Shown here: positions 26,061 through 34,226 of the stretch, in pieces
Layout of the letters: the number at the start of each line of letters is the position of its first letter
Position numbering within the stretch: position 1 is the first letter of the stretch
Assembly: GCF_039541575.1 (NCBI RefSeq)
Contig: NZ_BAABGM010000016.1
Location: 94,313-158,312 of the forward strand
Direction of reading: 5' to 3'
DNA from: Fodinibacter luteus
Lineage (GTDB): Bacteria > Actinomycetota > Actinomycetes > Actinomycetales > Dermatophilaceae
DNA: 64,000 nucleotides
Program-made: the position numbers and the translations under genes
The notes under the pieces: generated by a model
Seen by the model: only the letters and a program-made list of their open reading frames with translations
What the model was told of the DNA's origin: nothing
Database searches by the model: none

Positions 26061-26130
26061 CCCGCGAAGTCAGGGCCACTTCGTCCGCTCAGGGTCGTGT
26101 GCGGCCCTGAGCGGACGATAACCCCCTGAG
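26061..26130. repeat. Palindromic intergenic repeat, family member R3
   Basis: The inner arms CGTCCGCTCAGGG and CCCTGAGCGGACG are perfect complements around a 10-base loop; the left outer arm is CCCGCGAAGTCAGG and the right outer arm is cut short at CCCCCTGAG. It lies between the divergent MATE and AbiEi-like genes. Confidence 0.75.
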
Positions 26131-26200
26131 TGACGGTGGCGGGCCGCCGGGCTGTGGATGACGCCCCGGTCGGCGAGCGCGGTTCTGCCAGCGTGGGTCC

Positions 26201-27148
26201 ATGTTCGTCGGCCCCGCCCGCCCCGCCCCCTTCGATGCCGGGGTGCTCCGTCGCGGCCGCGATCTGCGGGAGGCAGGGGTCGAGCCGGCGCGTGGCGGTT
26301 GGCACCAGGTGCGCCACGGGGTGTGGGTCACCGAGCACGAGTGGCGTGCGCTGACGCCCGGCCACCAGCACGCGGCCCTCGTCCACGCGACCGCCCTGTG
26401 CCTCGAGCGCGAACGCCCGGTGTTCGCGCTGACCTCCGCCGCCGCCGTGTGGGGCCTGCCGAGGATCGAGGCCTGGCCGGATGCCGTCCGGGTGCTCACC
26501 GCCCACGAGGCGCGCGGGCGGGGGTCGGCCCTCGTGCGACCGCACGTCGGACGGGCGGCCGCCGCGGTCGAGCGTGGCGGGGTCATGGTGACCTCGGTGG
26601 CCCGCACCGTCGTCGACCTGGCACGCACTGGCTCGCTGCACACCGCCGTCGCGGCCGCTGACCACGCGCTCCGGTACGATCTGTGCACGACGGAGCAGCT
26701 GACGGCCGAGGTGGATGCCGTGCCGTCGCGCGTCAGGGGCCGGCGCACGGCTCGGCTGGTGGTGGCCTTGGCTGACCCGCTGAGCATGAGCCCCGGCGAG
26801 AGCCTGTCGCGTGTGCAGATGTACCTGCTCAACCTGCCTCGGCCGGAGCTGCAGCGCAAGGTCGAGGACGCCCAGGGGCTGGTCGGCTTCGTGGACTTCG
26901 GCTGGGACGGCGTCGTGGGCGAGTTCGACGGGCAGGTGAAGTACCGCGTGGCCGAGGACGGCGATCCGCGACAGGCCTCCGAGGTGCTCTGGCAGGAGAA
27001 GCAGCGCGAGGACCGGCTGCGGCGCCTGGCAGAAGTCGCCCGCTGGACCTGGGCGGTGGCCATGGACCGACGGCGCCTCGGAGCGCTGCTGGCCAGCCAC
27101 GGCATCCACCCGCTCCCCACCAACACGTGGCTGCCCTCGACGGGCTGA
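26201..27148 (+). CDS. AbiEi/DUF559-like protein with PD-(D/E)XK-type C-terminus
   Basis: A 315-residue protein of a type common in actinobacteria and usually annotated as type IV toxin-antitoxin AbiEi-like or hypothetical. The N-terminal half has a winged-helix-like region and SAAAVWGLP plus VARTVVDLAR, typical of AbiEi-like proteins. The C-terminal half shows a restriction-endonuclease-like core: E in SPGES, D in VDFGWD, and the EFDGQVKY segment. No toxin gene partner is next to it, so a toxin-antitoxin role is doubtful; nuclease activity is an inference from the residue pattern. Confidence 0.75.
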   Translation: MFVGPARPAPFDAGVLRRGRDLREAGVEPARGGWHQVRHGVWVTEHEWRALTPGHQHAALVHATALCLERERPVFALTSAAAVWGLPRIEAWPDAVRVLTAHEARGRGSALVRPHVGRAAAAVERGGVMVTSVARTVVDLARTGSLHTAVAAADHALRYDLCTTEQLTAEVDAVPSRVRGRRTARLVVALADPLSMSPGESLSRVQMYLLNLPRPELQRKVEDAQGLVGFVDFGWDGVVGEFDGQVKYRVAEDGDPRQASEVLWQEKQREDRLRRLAEVARWTWAVAMDRRRLGALLASHGIHPLPTNTWLPSTG

Positions 27149-27217
27149 CCGCGTCCACGCCCCGAGGGCGCCTCCTTCCCCGGACCGCGGATCCCGAGCA
27201 GCCCGCCGCCCGCCCCT

Positions 27218-27300
27218 CCCGTGCGGAGTCAGGAGCACTTCGTCAGGTCAGGGTCGTGCGTGGTCCTGAGCCGACGGAGTGCACCTGAGTCCGCGAGGGG
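27218..27300. repeat. Palindromic intergenic repeat, family member R4
   Basis: Outer arms GTGCGGAGTCAGGAGCAC and GTGCACCTGAGTCCGC face each other with a central TCAGGG/TCCTGA pair. It fills the gap between the convergent AbiEi-like and DNA-alkylation-repair genes, a position suited to a terminator. Confidence 0.75.
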
Positions 27301-27304
27301 TTGC

Positions 27305-28048
27305 TCAGAGGTGCTTGAGCGCCTCGCGGCGCGAGAGCCCGGACAGCCGAGCACCACGGCTGCCCACGTAGCCGCGCACCCACTCGGGGTCGGTGCGCGC
27401 GTACTGGCGCAGCGCCCAGCCGACGGCCTTGCGGATGAAGAACTCCCGTCCGAACCGCGAGTCCTCGAGATTGGCGTCGAGCACGTCCTCGAGAAGCCCG
27501 ACGTCGGTCGCCGACCGGTGCTTGAGCTGGGCGAGGATGGCCGTCCGTCGGACCCAGAGGTGACCGTCCACGGCATCCGCCCTCATGGCCGGCGTGACGA
27601 CCGGCCTGTGCGACAGCAGGATCGGCCCGACACGGTCGGCCGCCACGGCATCCACGACGTCCCACCACGCTCCGGTCTCGACGAGGTGCCGGTAGAGGCC
27701 GAGCGCGTCCGGGTCCTGCCACGCGCGAGCGGCGCGGTGACCCGTGAGGGCGATCGCCGCGTACCACTCCTCGCGGTACTCGACCCCGTCCCAGAGGGCG
27801 CGCACCGCCGACTCCCACTCCCCGCGGGTCGCCGGGGCGAGGCCCGGGTCGGCGAGGAGCGGCCTCAGCAGCCCGCGCAGGTCGGACGAGGTGAGGCCGT
27901 GGTACGGCAGGGCCGACTTCATGTACCGCTGCTGCCCCACGGCGCGCTCGGGGTCGCCCGCGGAGCGCAGCGCCGACCGCACCGCGGGCACGATCGGCGG
28001 GACGGCGGATGCCGACGCGGACGCCGACGCGGGGATGCCGGTCGTCAC
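27305..28048 (-). CDS. DNA alkylation repair protein (AlkD-like HEAT-repeat glycosylase)
   Basis: A HEAT-repeat DNA glycosylase-like protein of about 247 residues. Family landmarks are QQRYMKSALPYHGL near the N-terminus, WWDVVDAVA in the middle, and FIRKAVGWALRQYARTDPEWV near the C-terminus, where the Trp/Asp residues line the damaged-base pocket in AlkD. It removes bulky alkylated purines such as 7-methylguanine. The start is uncertain because the frame stays open upstream through a 15-base tandem repeat; GTG at 28048 keeps the conserved core and excludes the repeat. Confidence 0.85.
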   Translation of the reverse strand: MTTGIPASASASASAVPPIVPAVRSALRSAGDPERAVGQQRYMKSALPYHGLTSSDLRGLLRPLLADPGLAPATRGEWESAVRALWDGVEYREEWYAAIALTGHRAARAWQDPDALGLYRHLVETGAWWDVVDAVAADRVGPILLSHRPVVTPAMRADAVDGHLWVRRTAILAQLKHRSATDVGLLEDVLDANLEDSRFGREFFIRKAVGWALRQYARTDPEWVRGYVGSRGARLSGLSRREALKHL

Positions 28049-28060
28049 GACCGCCACCGC

Positions 28061-28150
28061 GGCACCCGCCACCCCGGCACCCGACACTCCGGCACCCGAC
28101 ACTCCGGCACCCGCCACCCCGGCACCCGCCACCCCGGCACCCGACACCGT
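28061..28150. repeat. 15-bp tandem repeat, six copies
   Basis: Six adjacent units of GGCACCCGmCACyCC occupy 28061-28150, between the stop of the CoA-transferase gene and the start region of the alkylation-repair gene. Read on the minus strand in frame they would encode GAGV/SGAGVAG-type residues. They may set the translation start or be purely intergenic. Confidence 0.8.
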
Positions 28151-28166
28151 GGCACGGCGCGCCGTC

Positions 28167-29405
28167 TCAGGCCAGGCCGAGGTGGCGGGCCTCCTCCCAC
28201 AGCTCCTCACGGACCTGCGGGTGCGCGGCGTCGCGAATGATGTGCCGGCACTGGGCCTGCTGGTCGTACCCCCACAGCTCGGCGACGCCGTGCTCGGTGA
28301 CGATGGCGGTCTGCTGGAAGCTCGTGACCGGCTCGTCGACGAGCGGCACGACGGTCGACACGTCGGCCCTGGGGTGCCAGGAGCGCAGTGCGATGAACGA
28401 CTGGCCGCCGGCGGAGTGGAGCGCCCCGACGATGAAGTCGGTCTGCCCCCCGAAGCCGGAGTAGATCCGGGCGTTGATCCGCGAGGCGTTGGCCTGACCG
28501 AACAGGTCGACCTCGAGCGCGGTGTTGACCGAGGTCATCTTGCGCTGCTGGGCGATGAGCCCGGGGTCGTTCGTGTGCTCGGTGCGCATCATCCGCACCC
28601 GGTGGTTGCCGTCGAGCCAGTCGTAGAGCTCGCGCGAGCCGAAGAGGAACGACGCCGTGAGCGGGTGGTGCGGGTCGAGGGCGCCGACCCGGTCGAGCTG
28701 GAGGACGCCGTCGGAGAACATCTCGGTCCAGATCCGCAGGCCCCGGCGCCCGGTGAGGGCGTTGAGCGTCGCGTCGGGGACGCCGCCGATGCCCATCTGC
28801 AGGGTCGACCCGTCGCTCACCCGGTCCGCGACGAGCGCGCCGATCGCCTGGCTGTCGGCGTCGGGGGTGAGGGGGTCGTGCGCCGGCAGGGGCTCGGACA
28901 CCTCGATCGCGACGTCGACCGCCTCGACCGGGACCTGCGCGTCACCGTAGGTGTACGGCATCTGGTCGTTGATGACCGCGACGACCCGCCCCGATCGCAT
29001 CCGGCAGCCCTCGATGGCCGCGGGCAGCACGTTGACCTCGATGCCGAGCGAGAGCTGACCGTCGCGGGGCGGGGCGCAGTGGATGAGGACGACGTCCGGC
29101 GGGATGCGGCGCTTGAGCAGCACCGGCACGAGCGAGAGCCGGCTCGGCACGTAGGACAGGTCGTGGTGGCGGCGCATGCCGGCCCCGACGAAGCAGGTCT
29201 CGGCGGTCACGCCCTCGCGGTCGGGGATGCCGGGCGGCGCGTTGAGCGCGTGGATCGTGTACGTGTCCTTGTTCTCGTCGAGCGCCCGCACGGCCGGCCA
29301 CGGGACGGCGACGTTCCCGGACACGACGACCCGCGGCTTGCCGGGGAGCGATGCGAACAGGCGGCCAAGCTCATCGACGCTCACGATCCTCATGGCCCCC
29401 ATCAT
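28167..29405 (-). CDS. Acetyl-CoA hydrolase/transferase family protein
   Basis: A 412-residue two-domain CoA transferase of the AcnD/Cat1-type family (AcCoA hydrolase N and C domains). Visible landmarks are IPDREGVTAETCFVGAGMR in the N-domain, DGSTLQMGIGGVPDAT near residue 200, WTEMFSDGV near 225 that supplies the catalytic glutamate, and GFGGQTDFIVGA near 325. It moves CoA between acetate, succinate, butyrate or similar acids. In-frame ATGs at 29405, 29402 and 29393 are all possible starts. Confidence 0.9.
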   Translation of the reverse strand: MMGAMRIVSVDELGRLFASLPGKPRVVVSGNVAVPWPAVRALDENKDTYTIHALNAPPGIPDREGVTAETCFVGAGMRRHHDLSYVPSRLSLVPVLLKRRIPPDVVLIHCAPPRDGQLSLGIEVNVLPAAIEGCRMRSGRVVAVINDQMPYTYGDAQVPVEAVDVAIEVSEPLPAHDPLTPDADSQAIGALVADRVSDGSTLQMGIGGVPDATLNALTGRRGLRIWTEMFSDGVLQLDRVGALDPHHPLTASFLFGSRELYDWLDGNHRVRMMRTEHTNDPGLIAQQRKMTSVNTALEVDLFGQANASRINARIYSGFGGQTDFIVGALHSAGGQSFIALRSWHPRADVSTVVPLVDEPVTSFQQTAIVTEHGVAELWGYDQQAQCRHIIRDAAHPQVREELWEEARHLGLA

Positions 29406-29659
29406 GGCGGGGCCGGGCCCGCACGTCAGGTGAGGTTGGGCACGCCTTACGGCATGTCGCCCGGATGCCGTGGCACGTGGCGCGCGTCCGGGCGGCGGTC
29501 GGGTGCCCGACAGGCTGGGTCGGGGCGTCCACCCACGACGGGAGGGACGCTGCTCGACCTACGAGCACATTGTGCGATCAGCAGACCATTCAGGGTAGTC
29601 CGTGTACAGCACATGGCATTGCGATTGCACACTCTGCTTCGAGACCGCAGAGTGCACGC

Positions 29660-30304
29660 ATGACGACGAGGGGGACGGTGATCGAACCCGCCCCGCTCCC
29701 GGTGGTGCCCGCGCGGTCCCACTCGCTCGCCGAGCAGGTCGCGGGCCTGGCGACGGGGGCGGTCCTCGCCTCGCTGGGTTTGTTCGTCCTCGACGCCGGG
29801 GGTGCGACGACCGGCGGCACGGCCGGCCTCGCGCTGCTGCTGGCGCGGGTGTCCGGGTGGTCGTTCACCGGGCTCCTGCTCGTCGTGAGCCTGCCGTTCA
29901 TCGCGCTCGCGATCAGCCGCAAGGGGTGGGCGTTCACCCTGCGGTCGGCCGCGGCGCTGAGCCTCGTCGCGGGCTTCTCCGCGCTGCACCCGCACGCCGT
30001 CGGGCTGGAGGCGGCGGACACCGTCTACGCGGCCCTCGTCGGCAACCTCCTCGCCGGCGTCGGCATCCTCGTCGTGTTCCGTCACGGCTCGAGCCTGGGC
30101 GGGTTCAACGTCGTCGCGCTGCTCTGCCAGGAGCGTCTCGGGTGGCCGGCCGGCTACGTGCAGATGGTGCTCGACGTGGGCGTCGTCCTCGCGTTCGCGG
30201 CGGTCGGTGACCTCGCCGTCGTCCTCGCAACCGGAGCCGGAGCCGTCCTGCTCAACCTCGTCATCGCCATGAACCACCGGCCGGGCCGGTACACCGGCAT
30301 CTGA
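29660..30304 (+). CDS. YitT family membrane protein
   Basis: A 214-residue integral membrane protein with five or six hydrophobic segments. GGATTGGTAGLALLLARVSGWSFTGL early in the chain and GSSLGGFNVVALLCQERLGWPAGYVQMVLD later are the two characteristic repeats of the YitT/DUF161 family. Function of the family is not known. The start ATG at 29660 was chosen over upstream alternatives because hydrophobic sequence follows soon after; the 254 bases upstream are less GC-rich and probably contain the promoter, but I could not fix -10/-35 boxes. Confidence 0.82.
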   Translation: MTTRGTVIEPAPLPVVPARSHSLAEQVAGLATGAVLASLGLFVLDAGGATTGGTAGLALLLARVSGWSFTGLLLVVSLPFIALAISRKGWAFTLRSAAALSLVAGFSALHPHAVGLEAADTVYAALVGNLLAGVGILVVFRHGSSLGGFNVVALLCQERLGWPAGYVQMVLDVGVVLAFAAVGDLAVVLATGAGAVLLNLVIAMNHRPGRYTGI

Positions 30305-30333
30305 GGGCGCATCCCACGCGGGCGGAGTCGGCC

Positions 30334-30482
30334 CGAGCGCCCGGCGCGCGGACGGCATCCGGCGGCGGGGTCGTGCGAAGCGGGCGGCGGCGGCGCGAGC
30401 GCCCGGCGCGCGGACGGCATCCGGCGGCGGGGTCGTGCGAAGCGGGCGGCGGCGGCGCGAGCGCCCGGCGCGCGGACGGCAT
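30334..30482. repeat. 62-bp tandem repeat, 2.4 copies
   Basis: Units begin at 30334, 30396 and 30458 with CGAGCGCCCGGCGCGCGG. The second copy is essentially identical to the first and the third is cut after 25 bases, just before the DUF2277 start region. No coding content is visible. Confidence 0.85.
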
Positions 30483-30493
30483 ACCTTTGAGGT

Positions 30494-30769
30494 ATGTGCA
30501 GGAACATCCGGCCGCTGAACAACTTCGCGCCTCCGGCGACGACCGACGAGGTGCGTGCGGCTGCACTCCAGTACGTGCGCAAGGTGAGCGGCACGACGAA
30601 GCCGTCGGCCGCCAACCAGGCCGCCTTCGACCGCGCCGTCGAAGAGGTCGCCCAGGTCACGGCGCGGCTGCTCGACGAGCTCGTCACGACGGCGCCCCCG
30701 AAGGACCGGGAGGCCGAGGCCGCGAAGGCGCGGGCCCGGGCTGCGGAGCGGTACGGACGCACCGGCTGA
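30494..30769 (+). CDS. DUF2277 domain-containing protein
   Basis: A 91-residue protein that starts MCRNIRPLNNFAPPAT and continues with AALQYVRKVSGTTKPS, which is the diagnostic pattern of DUF2277, a family widespread in actinobacteria with no established function. The C-terminus is an alanine/arginine-rich helix. It stands alone between the 62-base repeat and the dnaB upstream region. Confidence 0.9.
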   Translation: MCRNIRPLNNFAPPATTDEVRAAALQYVRKVSGTTKPSAANQAAFDRAVEEVAQVTARLLDELVTTAPPKDREAEAAKARARAAERYGRTG

Positions 30770-30956
30770 GCGCGACCGGGCGACCGGCGCAGCGCGAGGA
30801 CGATCGGCTCCTGTTACCGACCGGTAGTGCAGGATGCCGACGCGACGGTGTGACCTGGGTCATGTGGATCGTGACACGCCCGAAACTTTCTCGCCTCCAC
30901 ATGGAGTGGACGGTGTCCTCGCAGGCCACAGCCTCGTGTCACGACTCGGTTACGGG

Positions 30957-31032
30957 GAGTCCACAGGGTTGTCCACCGAGTGTGCACACCGGCGCCGGGC
31001 GTTTTGCACACGTTGTCCCCACGTTGCGCACA
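30957..31032 (+). promoter_or_regulatory. Cluster of DnaA-box-like sequences upstream of dnaB
   Basis: The 434-base gap between DUF2277 and dnaB contains several near matches to the actinobacterial DnaA box TTGTCCACA: GAGTCCACA at 30957, TTGTCCACC at 30969, TTGTCCCCA at 31013 and TTGCGCACA at 31024. Single mismatches are common in functional boxes. They could bind DnaA to couple dnaB expression to initiation. The rest of the gap shows no gene. Confidence 0.45.
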
Positions 31033-31203
31033 GCCGTTCGGACACGGCCCTGTCGAGGACTTGGAGGGCGGTGCGCACGGCCTCTACGGTGACTCGTCGG
31101 CGGGTTGTCGGTGGTCTCTGGTGGTCTTCTCCCAGGGCCCGAGGCCCGAGGGCAGCAGCGGTCGACACGGCCCGGCGCGGGCCGGCGAGAAGGGGTTGGG
31201 CAG

Positions 31204-32577
31204 GTGTCCATAGCGGAGCTGAGCGCGGCGTTCGGAGTGCCCGGCGAGGGCCCCGCCGACGACCGCCTCCCCCCGCAGGACCTCCACGCCGAGCAGTCGG
31301 TGCTCGGGTCGATGCTGCTGAACAAGGACGCCATCGCCGACTGCCTCGAGGCGGTCAAGGCGCACGACTTCTACCGCCCGGCGCACGAACTCATCTTCGA
31401 CGCGGTCCTCGACCTGTTCGGGCGGGGTGAGCCCGCCGACGCGATCACGGTGGCCGACGAGCTCGGCAAGCGCGGCGACCTCACCCGGGTCGGAGGACAG
31501 GCGTACCTGCACCAGCTCATCCAGTCGGTGCCCACGGCCGCCAACGCCGGCTACTACGCCGAGATCGTCCACGAGCGGGCTGTGCTGCGGCGGCTCGTCG
31601 AGGCGGGCACCCGCATCGTCCAGATGGGCTACGGCCAGGGCGAGGGCGACATCGACGAGATCGTGAACCGCGCCCAGGCCGAGGTGTACTCGGTCGCCGA
31701 GAAGCGCGGTGGCGAGGACTACCACGTGCTCGGCGAGCTGCTCAACGAGACGATGGAGGAGATCGAGGCGGCGGCGGGGCGCACCGACGAGATGATCGGG
31801 GTGCCGACCGGCTTCATCGAGCTCGACGAGCTGACGCATGGGCTCCACCCGGGCCAGATGATCGTCGTCGCGGCCCGTCCGGCTGTCGGTAAGTCGACCC
31901 TCGGTATCGACATCGCCCGTGCGGCAGCCATCAAGCACAACCTCGCCACCGCGGTCTTCTCACTCGAGATGAGCCGAACCGAGATCACGATGCGCATCCT
32001 GTCGGCGGAGGCCACCATCCAGCTCCAGGACCTCCGCAAGGGCCTGAAGAGCCAGGACCAGTGGAACAAGCTCGCGCGGATCATGGGGAAGATCTCCGAC
32101 AGTCCGCTGTTCATCGACGACAGCCCGAACATGTCGCTCATGGAGATCCGGGCCAAGTGCCGCCGGCTGAAGCAGCAGCACAACCTCAAGATGGTCATCA
32201 TCGACTACCTCCAGCTCATGAGCTCGGGCAAGAAGGTCGAGTCGCGCCAGCAGGAGGTCGCGGAGTTCTCCCGGGCGCTGAAGCTGCTCGCCAAGGAGCT
32301 CGAGGTGCCGGTCATCGCGATCAGCCAGCTCAACCGTGGGCCCGAGCAGCGCACCGACAAGCGTCCGCAGATGTCCGACCTGAGGGAGAGCGGGTCGATC
32401 GAACAGGACGCGGACGTGGTCATCCTGCTCCACCGGGACCGCTCCGACCCCGAGCGGGACGGCGAGGCGGACGTCATCGTCGCCAAGCACCGCAACGGCC
32501 CGACGAAGGACATCGTCCTTGCGTTTCAAGGGCACTACTCGCGCTTCAACAACATGGCGCGCGACGGCGGATTCTGA
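31204..32577 (+). CDS. dnaB: Replicative DNA helicase DnaB
   Basis: A 457-residue hexameric replicative helicase of normal length with no intein. The N-terminal DnaG-interacting domain contains PQDLHAEQSVLGSMLLN, and the RecA-like motor has Walker A ARPAVGKST (K230), Walker B VIIDYLQLM, and the arginine-containing KHRNGPT. It unwinds DNA at the fork using ATP. The start is GTG at 31204, giving the common actinobacterial N-terminus MSIAEL; the longer reading frame upstream is not conserved in character. Usually dnaB lies near rpsF-ssb-rpsR-rplI; those genes are not adjacent here. Confidence 0.95.
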   Translation: MSIAELSAAFGVPGEGPADDRLPPQDLHAEQSVLGSMLLNKDAIADCLEAVKAHDFYRPAHELIFDAVLDLFGRGEPADAITVADELGKRGDLTRVGGQAYLHQLIQSVPTAANAGYYAEIVHERAVLRRLVEAGTRIVQMGYGQGEGDIDEIVNRAQAEVYSVAEKRGGEDYHVLGELLNETMEEIEAAAGRTDEMIGVPTGFIELDELTHGLHPGQMIVVAARPAVGKSTLGIDIARAAAIKHNLATAVFSLEMSRTEITMRILSAEATIQLQDLRKGLKSQDQWNKLARIMGKISDSPLFIDDSPNMSLMEIRAKCRRLKQQHNLKMVIIDYLQLMSSGKKVESRQQEVAEFSRALKLLAKELEVPVIAISQLNRGPEQRTDKRPQMSDLRESGSIEQDADVVILLHRDRSDPERDGEADVIVAKHRNGPTKDIVLAFQGHYSRFNNMARDGGF

Positions 32578-33308
32578 CACATGGCGGTTGGGCCGTGGTG
32601 CTCTGGGGCGCGTCACAGCGCCCACTATGGGTCACTCCGCTGGCGTCCCGATTCGCGCTCATACGGACCGTCGACCGGTCATCCGGGATAGTCGGTGATC
32701 CGTCCTCAACTGCCGATGGTCGGGCGTTGCGATTCTGCCGCGTTGAGGGTGTTTCGCTGGCCGCGCTGCGGCACCACATCCGGCGACTCGGGGCCTGGAT
32801 GTTAAATGGTTCGTAGAGTGTTTTGTGGATGAGTCCGGGACGGACATCGTCAAAGCTGCATGGGCAAGCCGCGTCGAACGCCGTGGCATACTCTCGCCGA
32901 CCAGTGCTCCCGCCGGCTCGGTGTCGCACAGTGCCCCGCTCCCACTGATGCCGCTTGACGGTGGTGCGCTTGGGGGTGTCACGGCGGGTGTGTCGGCCGA
33001 CGCGCGTCCATTGTGACGTTGCAGTCATGTGGCTGCCGTTGAGGCCGCGGGGGCGAGACGATGTGGTTGAGACCGGGTCTGCGGCGCTCATGACCCATTC
33101 GAGGTGCATCACGGTGCCGTGTCGGCACCTGAAGTGCTTCTCGTTGCGCGGGCTCGCGTGAGCGCCGCGCGGAGTCCGGGTCGGTGAGCCGGCCGACCGG
33201 GCATCGTCTGCTCCGCCCTCCTCAGTGGCCAGAGCCGGGAGGCGGGGCCGTGGCGTTCCTGGCCACGGGCGCAGACCTGATGAGACCGACGACGAGAGAG
33301 GAACCGTC
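32578..33308. other. Long intergenic region without a recognisable gene
   Basis: No reading frame here has convincing codon usage or protein features. Base composition is more mixed than in the core genes. A copy of the dispersed short repeat is at 32607-32629, right after dnaB. The short frames I examined on both strands gave no family resemblance. It may be the left junction of the accessory region. Confidence 0.5.
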
Positions 33309-33863
33309 ATGAAGATCTTGGTCGCCTACGCCACCCGGCACGGCGCCACCGCTGGCATCGCTGACCGCATCGCAGCAGTCCTGAGCGAGTCGGGCCGGCC
33401 CGGCGAGGCACGGCCGGTTGAGGAGGTCACGAGCATCGACGGGTACGACGCAGTCGTCCTGGGTGGCGCGGCATACATGCTCCATTGGCTCAAACCCGCT
33501 GTGAAGTTCGCTCGCAAGCATCGGGCGGCGCTGGCGAGCCGCCCCGTCTGGCTGTTCAGCAGCGGGCCGCTCGGGACGGACCTGGTCGACAAGGACGGCG
33601 AGGACGTTCTGCTCTCAACCCGGCCCAAGGAGTTCGACGAGCTCACCGAGTTGCTGCACCCGCGCGGTGAGCAGGTCTTCTTCGGCGCGTATGACCCGGA
33701 CGCCAAACCGATCGGCTTGGGTGAATGCTTCGTTCGGCACATGCCGGCTGCGCAGAACACCATGCCTACCGGTGACTTTCGGGACTGGGCGGCCATCGAT
33801 TCGTGGGCGCGTGGGATCGCTGGGGCCATCGGCGTCGACGACGGTCATCCGGAATCGACGTGA
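33309..33863 (+). CDS. Flavodoxin domain-containing protein
   Basis: A 184-residue flavodoxin-like protein starting MKILVAYATRHGATAGIADRI, where the T-R-H-G-A-T loop binds FMN phosphate. GYDAVVLGGAAYMLHWLK and VWLFSSGPLG form the other flavin-binding loops. It is the type often annotated as HemG-like or protoporphyrinogen oxidase-like flavodoxin in actinobacteria. ATG at 33309 follows a GAGAGAGG purine run. It is a stand-alone gene; electron partner unknown. Confidence 0.85.
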   Translation: MKILVAYATRHGATAGIADRIAAVLSESGRPGEARPVEEVTSIDGYDAVVLGGAAYMLHWLKPAVKFARKHRAALASRPVWLFSSGPLGTDLVDKDGEDVLLSTRPKEFDELTELLHPRGEQVFFGAYDPDAKPIGLGECFVRHMPAAQNTMPTGDFRDWAAIDSWARGIAGAIGVDDGHPEST

Positions 33864-34226
33864 ACGCCGCGCCGGGTCGCGCGCGCCGGGCGTGAATGCT
33901 GCGCGTGCGCAACGCGCACCGCGCGACGTTGAGGGCCGCCTGTGATGGCAACGAGGGTCAGTCACGCGGCTGGTGGAGCCCACCGCCCGCGGCCTGGGGC
34001 TCCCGTCCGGTATGCAGGATCACACGGGTGCCCGGGCCCGCGCCAAACGGAACTGTCGCGGCGGCGTAGGTGGGGCACCTTGATCAGCGGTGCGGAGTGT
34101 GCAGGAGATGCGGTGGTGGATGTCTGTGTCACCATGACGTCAGCGGCGGCATGAGGTCAGGTGCAGAGTCAGGAGATCGCTATGGCCGCGCAGCGGCGCA
34201 TCATCGGACAGCGCTAGGACCCCGGC
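33864..34226. other. Intergenic region, no gene seen
   Basis: 363 bases between the flavodoxin gene and the broken agmatinase. It contains small self-complementary stretches such as GTGCGC-AAC-GCGCAC, but no frame with protein-like content. It may include decayed sequence belonging to the agmatinase locus. Confidence 0.45.

Noticed and set aside
28061..28150. CRISPR-like array
   Set aside because: The 15-base units are directly adjacent with no spacers; it is a simple tandem repeat. No cas genes are in the window.
31204..32577. Intein in dnaB
   Set aside because: Actinobacterial dnaB genes often carry inteins, but this one is 457 residues with uninterrupted motifs.
32546..33310. 254-codon minus-strand frame after dnaB
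   Set aside because: Overlaps the dnaB end, lacks a ribosome-binding site and its translation has no family resemblance or sensible hydrophobic pattern.
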